DNA of 64,000 nt from Rhodococcus ruber NBRC 15591 (GCF_001894945.1 NZ_BCXE01000014.1:1-64000); one strand, 5' to 3'; shown: positions 22,253-31,516, counted from the stretch's first letter. The notes: generated from the sequence alone by a model not told the origin. Numbers and translations are program-made.

Positions 22253-22829
22253 ACGGGGAAAGGGGAGGGCAGCAGTGCCCGCAGACGCGTCCCGCCGGCC
22301 GCGTAGGGTGCCATCCGGATCCGCTCCCGGCGCCTTCCACGAGCCCGCGGTCGGTCACCGACGGCCCCCTCCGGGGACGCTCGCGGCCTAGAAGCCCTGC
22401 ACGCCGCGCCCTGCACGCCGCGTCTGCCGAGAACGGATCCCGGGCCCTATCCGGTCGTCCCGGCGGTAGCCGGACCGTGGCACGTCCTGGGACATCTGCC
22501 GGGAGTTGTAGCTGCCGACGAGACGTCCGGCATGGGCGGATGCCGATGCGGGGGAGGGCCGGGTAGGTCACGCCGCGCAAAGCCGGGCGGTGCATGGCGA
22601 GTCGTCTCGTGGAGGCACGTTCTCCCGTCCGTTCCTGCAGAACCCGGACCGTCGGGATCAGCAAGGACCCACCGTCCCATTTCGGATCTCACGGAACTCT
22701 AGTGTTTTCAGGAACAAACCGGGGTCGGCGACATGTACAGAATCCGACGCGGACGGAATCGTATAAATCACCGAATTCCCCAGCTACGTAGCACTCCAAT
22801 CACGAGCAAGACACGCACGGACCGGCCTG
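22253..22829. other. 577-base gap between convergent genes
   Basis: No supported gene. The left two-thirds is GC-rich with short imperfect repeats (CTGCACGCCGCG twice near 22400). The last 130 bases (22690-22815) are clearly richer in A+T than anything near them and contain GTATAAATC and the palindrome GCTACGTAGC. This may be a decayed promoter or foreign DNA. A frame from 22733 encodes an Arg-rich, low-complexity peptide that I do not believe. Confidence 0.5.
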
Positions 22830-23798
22830 TCAGGCGCCGAATGCACGCGAGATCGCTGCAGCGACATCCCGGTGTCCACGGATGGGCAGGGCGAATCCCC
22901 TCCCGGACCGAGCGAGGTCGCGGGCGGTGAGCAAATCGTGTTCACCGGAGATGTCGGCGAGCACGTCGAGCCGGGGGAGCCGGCCGGCCGCGGTCCTCGG
23001 ATCGGGCCCGGCATTGTGCACGCAATCCGACAGAAGCAGTACCCGTCCCTCGTCCGCAGGTACGTCCCGCAGCTGACCCCCCGCCACGTCGAGCGCGAAG
23101 CCGACGTTGGTCAGACCCTTGCTCGGGATCCGGAGCAGCAGGTCCACGAGCGCGGCAGGGGAGACCGGCTCCCCTAGGGCACTGAGAACGGCGGCTTCGG
23201 ACCAGAAGGCCACCACGGCCAGATCGTCGTGTCCGAGTTCGCCGGCCACGGCACCGACCGCGGCCGCGGCGGTGCGGATGCGCTCGCCGCGCATGGAACC
23301 GGAGATGTCGACGACCAGCACCACTTTCCGGCGATCGCGGATCCGATCCCGCATCACCAGATCCGTGGACCGTGCGAACGGGTCCTCGGCAAGTATCTCG
23401 ACGGTGCGGTCCAGGTCGAGTTCCTCGGCACCGTCCTGATACGGCAGCGTCCGGAGCCTGCCGAGGCCCCTCCGCGGCGCACGACGATGTCGTGGGCGCG
23501 GCACGGACAGCCGCGCAGCAATCTCGCGTGCCCGGCGTCGGACCTCGGCGTCCGCGACCGGACCGGAGGCATCGAGATCGGCCAGCGGCAATACCTCGGC
23601 CGGCTCGTCGGTCTGCCCGGGTCCCGCGCCGACTCCCGATCCGGGGGTACGTCCGGCTCGATGCGGGCCACCCACCATCACCAGACCCTGGTCGCCACCG
23701 CGGTGCTCGTACAGGGCCGGGTCGACCGACAGCTGCTTCGGTCTGCGCCGGAACGGCTTTCCCCGGCCGGTGGAGTGGCGCTGAGCACGATGGTGCAC
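22830..23798 (-). CDS. VWA-domain protein (CoxE-like), partner of MoxR ATPase
   Basis: 322 residues from GTG, 24 bases after the MoxR gene. The N-terminal 130 residues are Arg/Gly/Pro-rich. The von Willebrand A domain starts near 165 with KVVLVVDISGSMRGER, an intact MIDAS metal site DxSxS, and continues with the Thr of GLTNVGFAL and DCVHNAG. Such proteins pair with MoxR AAA+ ATPases to load metals into, or assemble, client enzymes. The client is not obvious; the convergent adhE-type iron enzyme is a candidate only by proximity. Confidence 0.82.
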   Translation of the reverse strand: MHHRAQRHSTGRGKPFRRRPKQLSVDPALYEHRGGDQGLVMVGGPHRAGRTPGSGVGAGPGQTDEPAEVLPLADLDASGPVADAEVRRRAREIAARLSVPRPRHRRAPRRGLGRLRTLPYQDGAEELDLDRTVEILAEDPFARSTDLVMRDRIRDRRKVVLVVDISGSMRGERIRTAAAAVGAVAGELGHDDLAVVAFWSEAAVLSALGEPVSPAALVDLLLRIPSKGLTNVGFALDVAGGQLRDVPADEGRVLLLSDCVHNAGPDPRTAAGRLPRLDVLADISGEHDLLTARDLARSGRGFALPIRGHRDVAAAISRAFGA

Positions 23799-23822
23799 GG
23801 GGCCCTCGGCGGGGACGGACCT

Positions 23823-24761
23823 TCAACCGGGGGCGGCGGCAGCAGGACGGAGAAGGAAGTGGTCCTGCCAGATCTCCCGCAGGACCGCTTCGGGCGTGGT
23901 TTCGTAGACCTCGTCGACCGCGATCCGTCCGGACAGCGCCACCAGCAGCGCGTCGAGCACAGCGCCGGTGTACTCCACCGGAAGATCCCGCGGTGGATCG
24001 GTCGAGTCCGGCAGATCGTCTGCAACCCCCCGCATGTCGAACAGTTGCATGGCGACCAGGGTCAGGTCGATCGCGCCGCGGACGCTGGACCCACCCCGCA
24101 GATCGGGGTGCTCTCGCGTGGCACGGGTGAGCGCTACCGCGTCGGCGACGAGCCGTGCCGACCCACATCCGGTTCGCCGGACGACGATCTCGTGTTCGGC
24201 CTGCGTGTCCTGATAACCCACCGACAGTCGGCAGAACCGGTCGTGCACGCTCATCGACAGTCGGACGGTGCCGATGTTGTCGAACGGGTTCATCGAGGCC
24301 ACCACGCGGAACGCCGGATCGGCGACCACCGTGCCCACCCGCGGCACCGTGATCCGCCGTTCCGCCATCGCGGTCAGCAGGCTGTTGAGTGTGTCCTCGG
24401 GCGATCGGTTGAACTCCTCGAGGTAGAGCACTCCACCGTCGCGCATCGCCGCCACCAGCGGTCCGGGCACGAAGTTGTCCTCGTGGTAGCCCTCGGACAG
24501 CACCCGTGCCGGATCGTGATAGCCGACCAGGCGCGCCGGCGTCAGGTCGGCGTTCCCCTCGACGAACATCAGCGGACTGCCGAGCTCGGCGGTGATGGCC
24601 CCGAGCAGGGTGGACTTGCTGGTCCCCGGCGGACCCTCGAGGAGCACGTCGCGGCCTGCCCCGATCGCGGCGAGCAGAAGATCGGTCTCCCGGACGCGGC
24701 CCACCACCCGCTCCGCGACTCCCCGCCGGACCTCTGCCATCGATCGGATGGTGCGCTGCAT
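23823..24761 (-). CDS. MoxR-family AAA+ ATPase
   Basis: 312 residues, starting at MQRTIRSMAEVRRG with GAGGACG just upstream; a frame continuing further upstream has no support. Walker A is GPPGTSKST, Walker B VLYLEEFNRSP, and sensor residues follow in ASMNPFDNIGTVRL. Here Walker A carries Ser before Lys (GTSKS) rather than the more common GTGKS/T. MoxR proteins are chaperone-like and work with VWA partners such as the one encoded immediately downstream. Confidence 0.88.
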   Translation of the reverse strand: MQRTIRSMAEVRRGVAERVVGRVRETDLLLAAIGAGRDVLLEGPPGTSKSTLLGAITAELGSPLMFVEGNADLTPARLVGYHDPARVLSEGYHEDNFVPGPLVAAMRDGGVLYLEEFNRSPEDTLNSLLTAMAERRITVPRVGTVVADPAFRVVASMNPFDNIGTVRLSMSVHDRFCRLSVGYQDTQAEHEIVVRRTGCGSARLVADAVALTRATREHPDLRGGSSVRGAIDLTLVAMQLFDMRGVADDLPDSTDPPRDLPVEYTGAVLDALLVALSGRIAVDEVYETTPEAVLREIWQDHFLLRPAAAAPG

Positions 24762-24788
24762 GCTCACGTCCTCGTGTACCCCTGGATC

Positions 24789-24806
24789 TGTTCGTTTCGT
24801 CGAACA
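24789..24806. promoter_or_regulatory. Inverted repeat between moxR and the Nudix gene
   Basis: TGTTCG-N6-CGAACA, perfect arms, in the 130-base divergent intergenic region about 28 bases from the moxR start. It is a possible operator; no regulator family is implied by the sequence alone. Confidence 0.35.
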
Positions 24807-24891
24807 ACTATGCATCGGCCGGGCACGCCGAACGGACCGTTTCGGGGATCCATGCGCAGAATCGCAGTTCCTACCGCCTAGTGTCGGTGCC

Positions 24892-25509
24892 ATGACCGTC
24901 CAGAATCCCCTGGACCCGAGCGAGGTCGGGTCGGCACTCTCCGCGTTCGAACCCCGTTTCCTGCCCCTGGACGGCCGGCGTCACGCCGCGGTGGTCGTCG
25001 CCGTGCTCGACGACGGGCACGGCAACCCGGTCGTGCCGCTCACTCGCCGCCCCACGCGCCTGCGATCTCATCCCGGTCAGTTCGCATTGCCGGGCGGACG
25101 CCTCGACGACGGGGAGACCCCCGACGTGGCCGCGCTGCGCGAACTGCACGAGGAACTCGGACTGCGCGCCGATCCCGGCGGCATTCTCGGCCGTCTGGAC
25201 GACTACATCACCCGCTCGGGCTACGTCATCTCGCCCTACGTCGTGTGGGTGGATGCGGCGATCGGCGATCTCGTCCCCAACCCGGACGAGGTTGCCGCCC
25301 TCTATGCCGTCACCGAGTCCGAACTCGACAGCGAGCCCCGGTTCGTCACCATCCCGGAGTCGGACAAGCCGGTGATCCAGTGGCCGTTCCGGGGTCATCT
25401 CGTCCACGCACCGACCGCGGCGGTGATGTACCAGTTCCGTGAAGTCGTGCTCCACCGCCGAAGCACCCGCATCGACGACCTGGAACAGCCCGTGTTCGCG
25501 TGGAGGTGA
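24892..25509 (+). CDS. CoA-pyrophosphatase-type Nudix hydrolase
   Basis: 205 residues from ATG. It contains the CoA-Nudix signature LTRRPTRLRSHPGQFALPGG directly before a full Nudix box (GRLDDGE-x7-REL-HEELGL). These enzymes cleave CoA or acyl-CoA to 3',5'-ADP and 4'-phosphopantetheine (NudL/PCD1 type). TAGTGT about ten bases before the ATG could be a -10 box for a near-leaderless transcript. It lies at the left border of the second conserved block. Confidence 0.88.
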   Translation: MTVQNPLDPSEVGSALSAFEPRFLPLDGRRHAAVVVAVLDDGHGNPVVPLTRRPTRLRSHPGQFALPGGRLDDGETPDVAALRELHEELGLRADPGGILGRLDDYITRSGYVISPYVVWVDAAIGDLVPNPDEVAALYAVTESELDSEPRFVTIPESDKPVIQWPFRGHLVHAPTAAVMYQFREVVLHRRSTRIDDLEQPVFAWR

Positions 25510-25580
25510 GCGGTCGCACGGGCAGCGGCGGCGTGGGGTGTGCAAGGCTGTCGGGACCGACTCCCCGAACGACAGGACGG

Positions 25581-26201
25581 ATGATGAACGACGCGACGAC
25601 GACCGGTGCGCCGGCTCGATCCGACCGCATCGTCACCGTCCCCAACGTGCTGAGTGTCGTCCGCCTGGCTGGAATCCCGATCTTCCTCTATCTGGTCCTC
25701 GTCCGGCATGCCGACGGGTGGGCGCTCGCGGTTCTGATGCTCAGCGGGATCACCGACTGGGCCGACGGCAAACTCGCACGGCTGCTCGATCAGGCGTCGC
25801 GACTCGGGGCGGTGCTCGATCCGCTCGTCGACCGCCTCTACATCGTCACGACTCTTCTCGCGCTGGTGGCCCGGGGCATCGTGCCGTGGTGGATCGCCGT
25901 TCTTCTGATCGGCCGGGAGATGGTGCTCGCCCCGACCCTGGCCGTCTATCGACGCCGCGGTCTGCCGCCACCGGAGGTGCTGTACCTGGGCAAGGGCGCC
26001 ACGTTCCTGCTCATGTTCGCGTTGCCGCTCCTCTTGGCCGCGCAGGCGCTTCCCGCCGCCGGCGACGTCCTCGAACCCGCGGGGTGGGCCGCCCTCCTCT
26101 GGGGCACTGCCCTCTACGTGTGGACGGGCGCGCTCTACCTGCTGCAGGCGGTGCAGACGGCTCGAGCGGTGCCCGTGTCCGGAGGGCCTGCCACCGGATG
26201 A
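25581..26201 (+). CDS. pgsA2: CDP-alcohol phosphatidyltransferase (PgsA-like)
   Basis: 206 residues; ATG at 25581, or 25584, after ACAGGACGG. The catalytic motif is complete: DWADGKLARLLDQASRLGAV, then the LDPLVDR aspartates (D-x2-D-G-x2-A-R-x8-G-x3-D-x3-D). About six hydrophobic segments span the membrane. It makes an anionic phospholipid from CDP-diacylglycerol: phosphatidylglycerophosphate by name, though the Rv1822-type gene may be a cardiolipin synthase. It overlaps the next gene by ATGA. Confidence 0.85.
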   Translation: MMNDATTTGAPARSDRIVTVPNVLSVVRLAGIPIFLYLVLVRHADGWALAVLMLSGITDWADGKLARLLDQASRLGAVLDPLVDRLYIVTTLLALVARGIVPWWIAVLLIGREMVLAPTLAVYRRRGLPPPEVLYLGKGATFLLMFALPLLLAAQALPAAGDVLEPAGWAALLWGTALYVWTGALYLLQAVQTARAVPVSGGPATG

Positions 26202-27064
26202 ACCGCAACTGGGAGCAGATCCGGCGCAACCCCGTCCCGTCGCTGCTGAAAGCGCTGCTCGAGGACCATCTCGATCCCGGGTACGCCGGCGCGGCGCGCG
26301 ACCGCGCCGCCGGCCACTCCCGCCCGACCCGGACCGGCATCGGGGTGTGGCTCGTCCTCGGTGGTCTGCTTGCCGGCCTCGTCCTCGGCGTGGCATACGC
26401 CCAGAACATCGAGCGCGAATCCGGGACGGAGCAGGCGCGCGACGACATCCTCGCCACCGTCCGCGCGACCGAGGACCGCAACGACGCACTCGCGGCCTCC
26501 CGCGACGACTTGTCGACCGAGGTGGAACAGCGCCGCATCGCGGTGCTCGCCGACGACGAGCAAGGGAGGGCGGTGCTCGACCGGCTCGCCCGCGCAGAGG
26601 ACGACGCGGCGTCGACGCCCGTGCACGGGCCGGGAATCACGGTCACCCTCGCCGATCCGGCGTCGCGTCCCGACCTGACGGACTCGGCGGAGAAGGTCCG
26701 CGCCCGCAGCGCCTCGGTGATTCTCGACCGCGACCTGCAGTCGGTCGTCAACGCGCTCTGGCGCAGTGGCGCCGAGGCCGTCGCGATCAACGGGGTCCGG
26801 ATCGGTCCGGGTGTCACCGTCCGTCAGGCCGGTGGAGCGATGCTCGTGGACAACAGGCCGGTCTTCTCGCCCTACACGGTCTCCGCCGTCGGGTCTCCTG
26901 CCGAGTTGCAGACCGGGTTCGTGGTCAGCGATGCCTACCTGCGCATGGCGGGGGTGCAGCAACTCTACGAGGTAGGTTTCACCATCGCGGACGCGGCAGA
27001 CCTGGCGCTGCCGGCCGCCACGGTGCGCGATGTCGCAGCGGCACGGGAAACGGGAGAGCGGTGA
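26198..27064 (+). CDS. DUF881 membrane-anchored protein (first copy)
   Basis: 288 residues; ATG overlaps the pgsA stop. A cytoplasmic head of about 50 residues precedes one transmembrane helix (about 51-70: VWLVLGGLLAGLVLGVAYA), a coiled coil (about 75-125) and the DUF881 domain (GPGITVTLADP; VVNALWRSGAEAVAINGVRI; GSPAELQTGF). Counterpart of Rv1823. DUF881 proteins flank a small basic membrane protein in a fixed three-gene set and are suspected to act in envelope or division. Function unproven. Confidence 0.85.
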   Translation: MNRNWEQIRRNPVPSLLKALLEDHLDPGYAGAARDRAAGHSRPTRTGIGVWLVLGGLLAGLVLGVAYAQNIERESGTEQARDDILATVRATEDRNDALAASRDDLSTEVEQRRIAVLADDEQGRAVLDRLARAEDDAASTPVHGPGITVTLADPASRPDLTDSAEKVRARSASVILDRDLQSVVNALWRSGAEAVAINGVRIGPGVTVRQAGGAMLVDNRPVFSPYTVSAVGSPAELQTGFVVSDAYLRMAGVQQLYEVGFTIADAADLALPAATVRDVAAARETGER

Positions 27065-27426
27065 GGACTGTGGTGACCAAACGCGGATATGCCCTCTACG
27101 CGGTGCTGGCCCTCGGTGTGGGCATCGTGGTGGGCGTGATCGTCAGTCCCCAGGTTCCGGACGTGGTCCAGCCCTACCTGCCCATCGCGGTCGTCGCGGC
27201 GCTCGACGCGGTCTTCGGCGGCCTGCGCGCCTACCTGGACGAGATCTTCGACGCCAAGGTGTTCGTCGTCTCCTTCGTCTTCAACGTGCTGGTCGCCGCA
27301 CTGATCGTCTGGCTCGGTGACCAACTCGGGGTGGGCACCCAACTCTCCACGGCGATCGTCGTGGTTCTCGGTATCCGGATCTTCGGGAACGCATCCGCAC
27401 TGCGCCGCAGGCTGTTCGGGGCGTAG
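27061..27426 (+). CDS. sbp: Small basic membrane protein (Sbp, DUF1290)
   Basis: 121 residues; GTG overlaps the upstream stop as GTGA (an alternative GTG lies at 27073). Three to four transmembrane helices, with the conserved PDVVQPYLPIAVVAALDAVFGG and LGIRIFGNASALRR segments. Corresponds to Rv1824 and Bacillus Sbp. It lies between two DUF881 genes, an arrangement shared by actinobacteria and firmicutes near division genes. Confidence 0.85.
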   Translation: MRTVVTKRGYALYAVLALGVGIVVGVIVSPQVPDVVQPYLPIAVVAALDAVFGGLRAYLDEIFDAKVFVVSFVFNVLVAALIVWLGDQLGVGTQLSTAIVVVLGIRIFGNASALRRRLFGA

Positions 27427-27430
27427 CGGG

Positions 27431-28171
27431 ATGGGCGAGGGCAAGCACGAACGACACGACACGGCCGAGACCGGCACAGCGCGCCGATCGCGGATCGTCT
27501 TCTCCGCCCTGGCGGCGCTGCTCATGGTTCTGCTCGGGGTGGGGATCGCCACCCAGGTCAGGAACACCGGTTCGGGGGATGCGCTCGACTCCGCCCGGCC
27601 CGCCGACCTGCTGGTGGTGCTCGACAACCTCAACCGGCGCGAGGCGGAGCTGCGCCAGGAGATCACCACCCTGGAGCAGACGCTGGCCAGTCTGGAACGC
27701 AACGGCTCCGAGGCCGCGCTCGCGGAGGCGCAGCAGCGCCTGTCGGCCCTGCAGATCCAGGTCGGCGCCGCCCCGGCCACCGGTCCGGGAGTGATCTTGA
27801 CCATCGCCGACCCGCGGCGGGGGGTCGGTCCGGAGGTCCTTCTCGACACGATCCAGGAACTGCGCGCCGCGGGAGCGGAAGCGGTGCAGGTCGCCGGAAC
27901 CGGCGACGCTGCCGTGCGTATCGGCGTGGACTCCTGGGTGGGCGGAACCGCAGGTGCGCTGGTCGTCGACGATCGACCGCTCGCAGCGCCCTACGTCGTC
28001 GCCGCGATCGGGGACGCGCCCACACTGGCGGCGGCGCTGAACATCCCCGGCGGTGTGGTCGACACGGTGGCCCGAGCCGGCGGGACGGTGCAGATCGAGC
28101 AGTCGCCGCAGGTCGAGGTGCCCGCCTTGCGGGAGATCGAGCCGCGACAATACTCTCAGCCCGGTAATTGA
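27431..28171 (+). CDS. DUF881 membrane-anchored protein (second copy)
   Basis: 246 residues from ATG, four bases after sbp. One transmembrane segment near residues 23-42, a coiled coil ([22 protein letters not shown]) and a DUF881 domain ([29 protein letters not shown]). Paralogue of the protein at 26198-27064 with the same architecture. Counterpart of Rv1825. It probably forms a complex with its paralogue and Sbp. Confidence 0.85.
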   Translation: MGEGKHERHDTAETGTARRSRIVFSALAALLMVLLGVGIATQVRNTGSGDALDSARPADLLVVLDNLNRREAELRQEITTLEQTLASLERNGSEAALAEAQQRLSALQIQVGAAPATGPGVILTIADPRRGVGPEVLLDTIQELRAAGAEAVQVAGTGDAAVRIGVDSWVGGTAGALVVDDRPLAAPYVVAAIGDAPTLAAALNIPGGVVDTVARAGGTVQIEQSPQVEVPALREIEPRQYSQPGN

Positions 28172-28214
28172 ACCCGGCGTTCCACGCGAATGTCGCTGCC
28201 CGAAAGGACCTGTC

Positions 28215-28619
28215 GTGAGTGAGTTCCGAACACCCGCCGATCTGCGTTACACGGCGGAGCACGAGTGGGTTCGCCGAACCGGCGACGTGACCGCACGCCT
28301 CGGCATCACCGACTACGCCCAGTCGCAGCTCGGCGACGTCGTCTTCGTGCAGTTGCCCGAGACCGGTGCGGAGCTCACCGCGGGGGAGTCCTTCGGCGAG
28401 GTGGAATCGACCAAGAGCGTGTCCGACGTGTTCGCTCCGCTCACGGCGAAAGTCGTTGGGGTGAACTCGGATCTGGACGGCAATCCCGAGCTCGTCAACG
28501 GGGATCCGTACGAGGCCGGCTGGCTGGTGGACGTCGAGGTCGGCAGCAAGGACGAGCTCGACGCCGCTCTGGCGGACACGCTCGACGCCGACGGATACCG
28601 CGCAATCACGCAGAACTGA
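28215..28619 (+). CDS. gcvH: Glycine cleavage system H protein
   Basis: 134 residues from GTG with GAAAGGA at the right distance. The lipoylated Lys is Lys67 in [19 protein letters not shown] near the start and [15 protein letters not shown] near the end are family-typical. It carries the aminomethyl group from GcvP to GcvT on its lipoyl arm. It is separated from gcvP by 3.2 kb; gcvT is not in the window. Confidence 0.95.
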   Translation: MSEFRTPADLRYTAEHEWVRRTGDVTARLGITDYAQSQLGDVVFVQLPETGAELTAGESFGEVESTKSVSDVFAPLTAKVVGVNSDLDGNPELVNGDPYEAGWLVDVEVGSKDELDAALADTLDADGYRAITQN

Positions 28620-28646
28620 CCCCGCGTCCGGCCGGGGCCGCGTCTG

Positions 28647-28670
28647 CCTGCACGAAGGACGTCGTGCAGG
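28647..28670. terminator. Hairpin between gcvH and garA
   Basis: A 9-bp perfect stem (CCTGCACGA/TCGTGCAGG) with a six-base loop, 28 bases after gcvH and without a T run. It may separate gcvH from the garA transcript. Confidence 0.4.
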
Positions 28671-28793
28671 GTACGGTCATCGGTAGGCGTGTGCCGGGTC
28701 GGGGCGCGGGTCCGTACCGGAAGTGATCGTGGCTGAACGAAACTGCGGCCCCGGGGGAGCGATCCCGAAGGGCCGAACGGATAAGGAGATACG

Positions 28794-29261
28794 GTGAGCG
28801 AGAACGGCAACGCGGGCTACGAGGAAACCCCTGCGGAAACCACTTCGGTGTTTCGTGCCGACTTCCTGAACGAGCTCGATACCACCGGCACGGGCGCGGG
28901 AACGACCGAAGCGCCGGTCTCGGGGGTCGAGGGGCTTCCCACAGGATCGGCGCTGCTCGTCGTCAAGCGTGGCCCGAACGCCGGGTCGCGTTTCCTGCTC
29001 GATCAGCCGACGACGTCGGCCGGGCGTCACCCGGACAGTGACATCTTCCTCGACGACGTGACGGTGAGCCGTCGGCACGCCGAGTTCCGCCAGGACGAGG
29101 GCGAGTTCCAGGTCGTCGATGTGGGAAGCCTGAACGGAACCTACGTCAACCGCGAGCCGGTCGACTCGGCCGTTCTCGCGAACGGCGACGAGGTGCAGAT
29201 CGGGAAGTTCCGGCTGGTGTTCCTCACCGGCCCGCGGGGTTCGCAGGGCACGGGTAGCTGA
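28794..29261 (+). CDS. garA: FHA-domain regulator GarA (OdhI-like)
   Basis: 155 residues from GTG with AAGGAG upstream. The N-terminal tail holds the phosphorylation motif ETTSVFRADF, with Thr16 and Thr17 corresponding to the PknG/PknB sites of mycobacterial GarA. The FHA domain (about 60-145) has GRHPDSD, VSRRHAEF and NGTYVNREP, the phosphothreonine-binding residues. Unphosphorylated GarA inhibits 2-oxoglutarate dehydrogenase and NAD-glutamate dehydrogenase and activates glutamate synthase. The gene is fused end-to-start with the next one (TGATG). Confidence 0.93.
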   Translation: MSENGNAGYEETPAETTSVFRADFLNELDTTGTGAGTTEAPVSGVEGLPTGSALLVVKRGPNAGSRFLLDQPTTSAGRHPDSDIFLDDVTVSRRHAEFRQDEGEFQVVDVGSLNGTYVNREPVDSAVLANGDEVQIGKFRLVFLTGPRGSQGTGS

Positions 29262-29998
29262 TGACCGCTGCCCGCCAGCCGTCACCGGGGGGGATGTCGA
29301 TCGGCTCCGTGCTCGATCGGCTCCGGCCCGAGTTTCCGGACGTGACGATCTCGAAGATCCGTTTCCTCGAATCCGAGGGACTGATCAGTCCGGAACGCAC
29401 CCCGTCGGGTTATCGCCGTTTCTCGATCGCGGACTGTGAGCGTCTGCGGTACGTACTGACCGCGCAACGGGACCAGTACCTGCCGCTGAAGGTGATCAAG
29501 GAACAGCTCGAGGCGATCGACCGCGGTGTCGCGACGGTGGGCTCGGTGGAGGGTCGCCCGAAGCGGCCCCGGACCCTGGCCGTGGCGCCGGGGCAGGTGT
29601 CCCCGGAGGATCTGCGCACGGACCGGGAGGTGCGGATCAGCCGGGACGACCTGTGCGGGCGGGCGGGCATCGAGTCGTCCTTCCTGACGGAGCTGATCCG
29701 CGCCGGGCTCATCGTGCCCGGCGCGGCCGGCTTCTTCGACGAGGATGCGGTGCTGCTGGCGCGCACCGCCAAGGCCATGTCCGAGTTCGGCCTCGAGGTT
29801 CGGCACCTGCGTGCGTTCAAGCTCGCGGCCGACCGGGAGGCGGGCCTGGTGGCGCAGATCGCGGGTCCGGTGGCAAAGGGCCGGGACGTCGGTGCGCGTG
29901 CTCGGGCCGAGGAGATGGTACGGGAACTGGCCGCGCTGTCGTTGACGATGCACACATGCCTCGTCAAGGCCGCCGTCCGGGGCGCTCTGGATCGGTGA
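29261..29998 (+). CDS. ftsR: MerR-family regulator, FtsR-like
   Basis: 245 residues; ATG shares one base with the garA stop. The N-terminal winged helix-turn-helix (SIGSVLDRLRPEFPDVTISKIRFLESEGLI...SGYRRFS) is MerR type, with a long C-terminal region and no metal-binding Cys cluster. It is equivalent to Rv1828 and to corynebacterial FtsR, an activator of ftsZ. Co-transcription with garA would link growth-division control to nitrogen/carbon signalling; this is inference. Confidence 0.85.
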   Translation: MTAARQPSPGGMSIGSVLDRLRPEFPDVTISKIRFLESEGLISPERTPSGYRRFSIADCERLRYVLTAQRDQYLPLKVIKEQLEAIDRGVATVGSVEGRPKRPRTLAVAPGQVSPEDLRTDREVRISRDDLCGRAGIESSFLTELIRAGLIVPGAAGFFDEDAVLLARTAKAMSEFGLEVRHLRAFKLAADREAGLVAQIAGPVAKGRDVGARARAEEMVRELAALSLTMHTCLVKAAVRGALDR

Positions 29999-30035
29999 GC
30001 GGCGGGCGTCGACCTCGACGACGGCGCGTTTGGCA

Positions 30036-30041
30036 CTAGAA
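30036..30041 (+). promoter_or_regulatory. -10 box upstream of the bifunctional nuclease gene
   Basis: TAGAAT, 62 bases before the gene, with TCGACG at 30014-30019 as a weak -35 (16-base spacer). Confidence 0.45.
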
Positions 30042-30102
30042 TTCAGGGGGATATCGGCGGACGGTTCGCCACCGTCGCACAGCAGGGATGGGAGGCGGCT
30101 CG

Positions 30103-30576
30103 ATGAGCGAGATGCGAGTAGTGGGGATCCGGGTCGAGCAACCGCAGAATCAGCCTGTCCTGCTGCTGCGCGAGGTCGACGGAGATCGGTACCTGCCGAT
30201 CTGGATCGGCCAGATGGAAGCCACGGCGATCGCACTGGAACAGCAGGGTGTCGAGCCGGTCCGGCCGTTGACGCACGACCTGATCAAGAATCTGGTCGAT
30301 GCCTTCGGCCGTACCCTCGAAGAGGTCCGGATCGTGGATCTCAAGGAGGGGACGTTCTACGCCGATCTCGTCTTCGACGGCGGTCTGCGCGTGTCGTCCC
30401 GCCCCTCCGACGCGGTCGCTGTAGCCTTGCGCATCGGCGCGCCGGTCTTCGTGGAGGAACCGGTGCTGGCGGAAGCGGGCCTCGTCATGCCGGATGAGCG
30501 GGAGGACGAGGTCGAGAAGTTCAAGGAGTTTCTCGAATCCGTCTCCCCCGACGACTTCAAGGCGACGGACGGCTGA
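30103..30576 (+). CDS. Bifunctional nuclease domain protein (DUF151)
   Basis: 157 residues from ATG at 30103, preferred over 30088 because GGAGGCGG then sits at ideal spacing. Typical BFN features: MRVVGIRVEQPQNQPVLLLRE, LPIWIGQMEATAIALEQQGV and RPSDAVAVALRIGAP. Members have DNase/RNase activity in plants and an uncertain role in bacteria. Counterpart of Rv1829, between two MerR regulators. Confidence 0.88.
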   Translation: MSEMRVVGIRVEQPQNQPVLLLREVDGDRYLPIWIGQMEATAIALEQQGVEPVRPLTHDLIKNLVDAFGRTLEEVRIVDLKEGTFYADLVFDGGLRVSSRPSDAVAVALRIGAPVFVEEPVLAEAGLVMPDEREDEVEKFKEFLESVSPDDFKATDG

Positions 30577-30696
30577 TCGTCGAACGCCGCCGAGGTTCTG
30601 TCGCGACTTCCGGCCCTGACGGCCGGGACGCGCGCCGCGAGTGTGACGCGGAACCGGAAGGTCGTCGTCCGGTCGGCGTGTTGCTGCCCAACTTTT

Positions 30697-30711
30697 CGTA
30701 CGGGGCGTACG
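30697..30711. promoter_or_regulatory. Inverted repeat upstream of the second MerR gene
   Basis: CGTAC-GGGGC-GTACG, about 124 bases before the GTG start, in a 258-base intergenic region. Possible autoregulatory operator; arms are short. Confidence 0.3.
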
Positions 30712-30834
30712 CTGAGTGAATCGCTACGGATCGACTCGGTGGGTCACGCGAGCGCTCGACGACCGGATGGGGGTGGGGATCCGCCCGTCGTTCGTTCCAG
30801 GGCACGCCTGTGCACGCGAGAGGGAGTCACAACA

Positions 30835-31461
30835 GTGGGAGATCGGCCGCAGGGACAGCAGCTCAGCTTCGACGCCGTCGACCGCGATGCCCCGTCACGG
30901 GCAGCTCTCGATGCCGACGAGATGCAGCCGGGTCTGTTCCCGGACGATTCGGTGCCTGACGAGCTCGTCGGCTACCGCGTGCCCATCGCCTGTCAGATCG
31001 CCGGCATCACCTACCGCCAGCTCGACTACTGGGCGCGGACCAACCTGGTCGTTCCGTCCATCCGGGGCGCGGCCGGCTCGGGCAGCCAACGGCTCTACTC
31101 GTTCAAGGACATCCTCGTCCTGAAGATCGTCAAGCGTCTGCTCGACACGGGCATCTCGCTGCAGAACATCAGGGTGGCGGTCGACCACCTCCGCGAACGC
31201 GGAGTGCGGGACCTGGCGAAGATCACCCTGTTCTCCGACGGCACGACTGTGTACGAGTGCACCTCCCCGGAAGAGGTGGTCGATTTACTGCAGGGCGGGC
31301 AGGGAGTGTTCGGGATCGCGGTGAGCGGTGCCATGCGGGAGCTGACCGGCAGCATCGCCGACTTCCCGGCTGAGCGCGCGGACGGTGGCAACGTGGAACA
31401 GCGACCCGAGGACGAACTGGCCTCTCGCCGCCGCGAACGCGTCAATCGGCGGATCGGGTAG
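30835..31461 (+). CDS. MerR-family transcriptional regulator (Rv1830-like)
   Basis: 208 residues from GTG with GAGGGAG upstream. After a 45-residue acidic head the MerR helix-turn-helix reads [29 protein letters not shown], followed by [38 protein letters not shown]. The C-terminus is charged. The Rv1830 type is linked to division and growth control in mycobacteria. It precedes the glycine riboswitch and gcvP but has its own promoter region. Confidence 0.85.
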   Translation: MGDRPQGQQLSFDAVDRDAPSRAALDADEMQPGLFPDDSVPDELVGYRVPIACQIAGITYRQLDYWARTNLVVPSIRGAAGSGSQRLYSFKDILVLKIVKRLLDTGISLQNIRVAVDHLRERGVRDLAKITLFSDGTTVYECTSPEEVVDLLQGGQGVFGIAVSGAMRELTGSIADFPAERADGGNVEQRPEDELASRRRERVNRRIG

Positions 31462-31516
31462 ACGCTCGTCACAGGAAACGCCCGCGACCTCCGTGTTCCG
31501 CGGCCTCCCGGTGCCC

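Noticed and set aside
22733-22930. 65-residue Arg-rich peptide gene
   Set aside because: It overlaps the end of the VWA gene, has no ribosome binding site and no recognisable feature.
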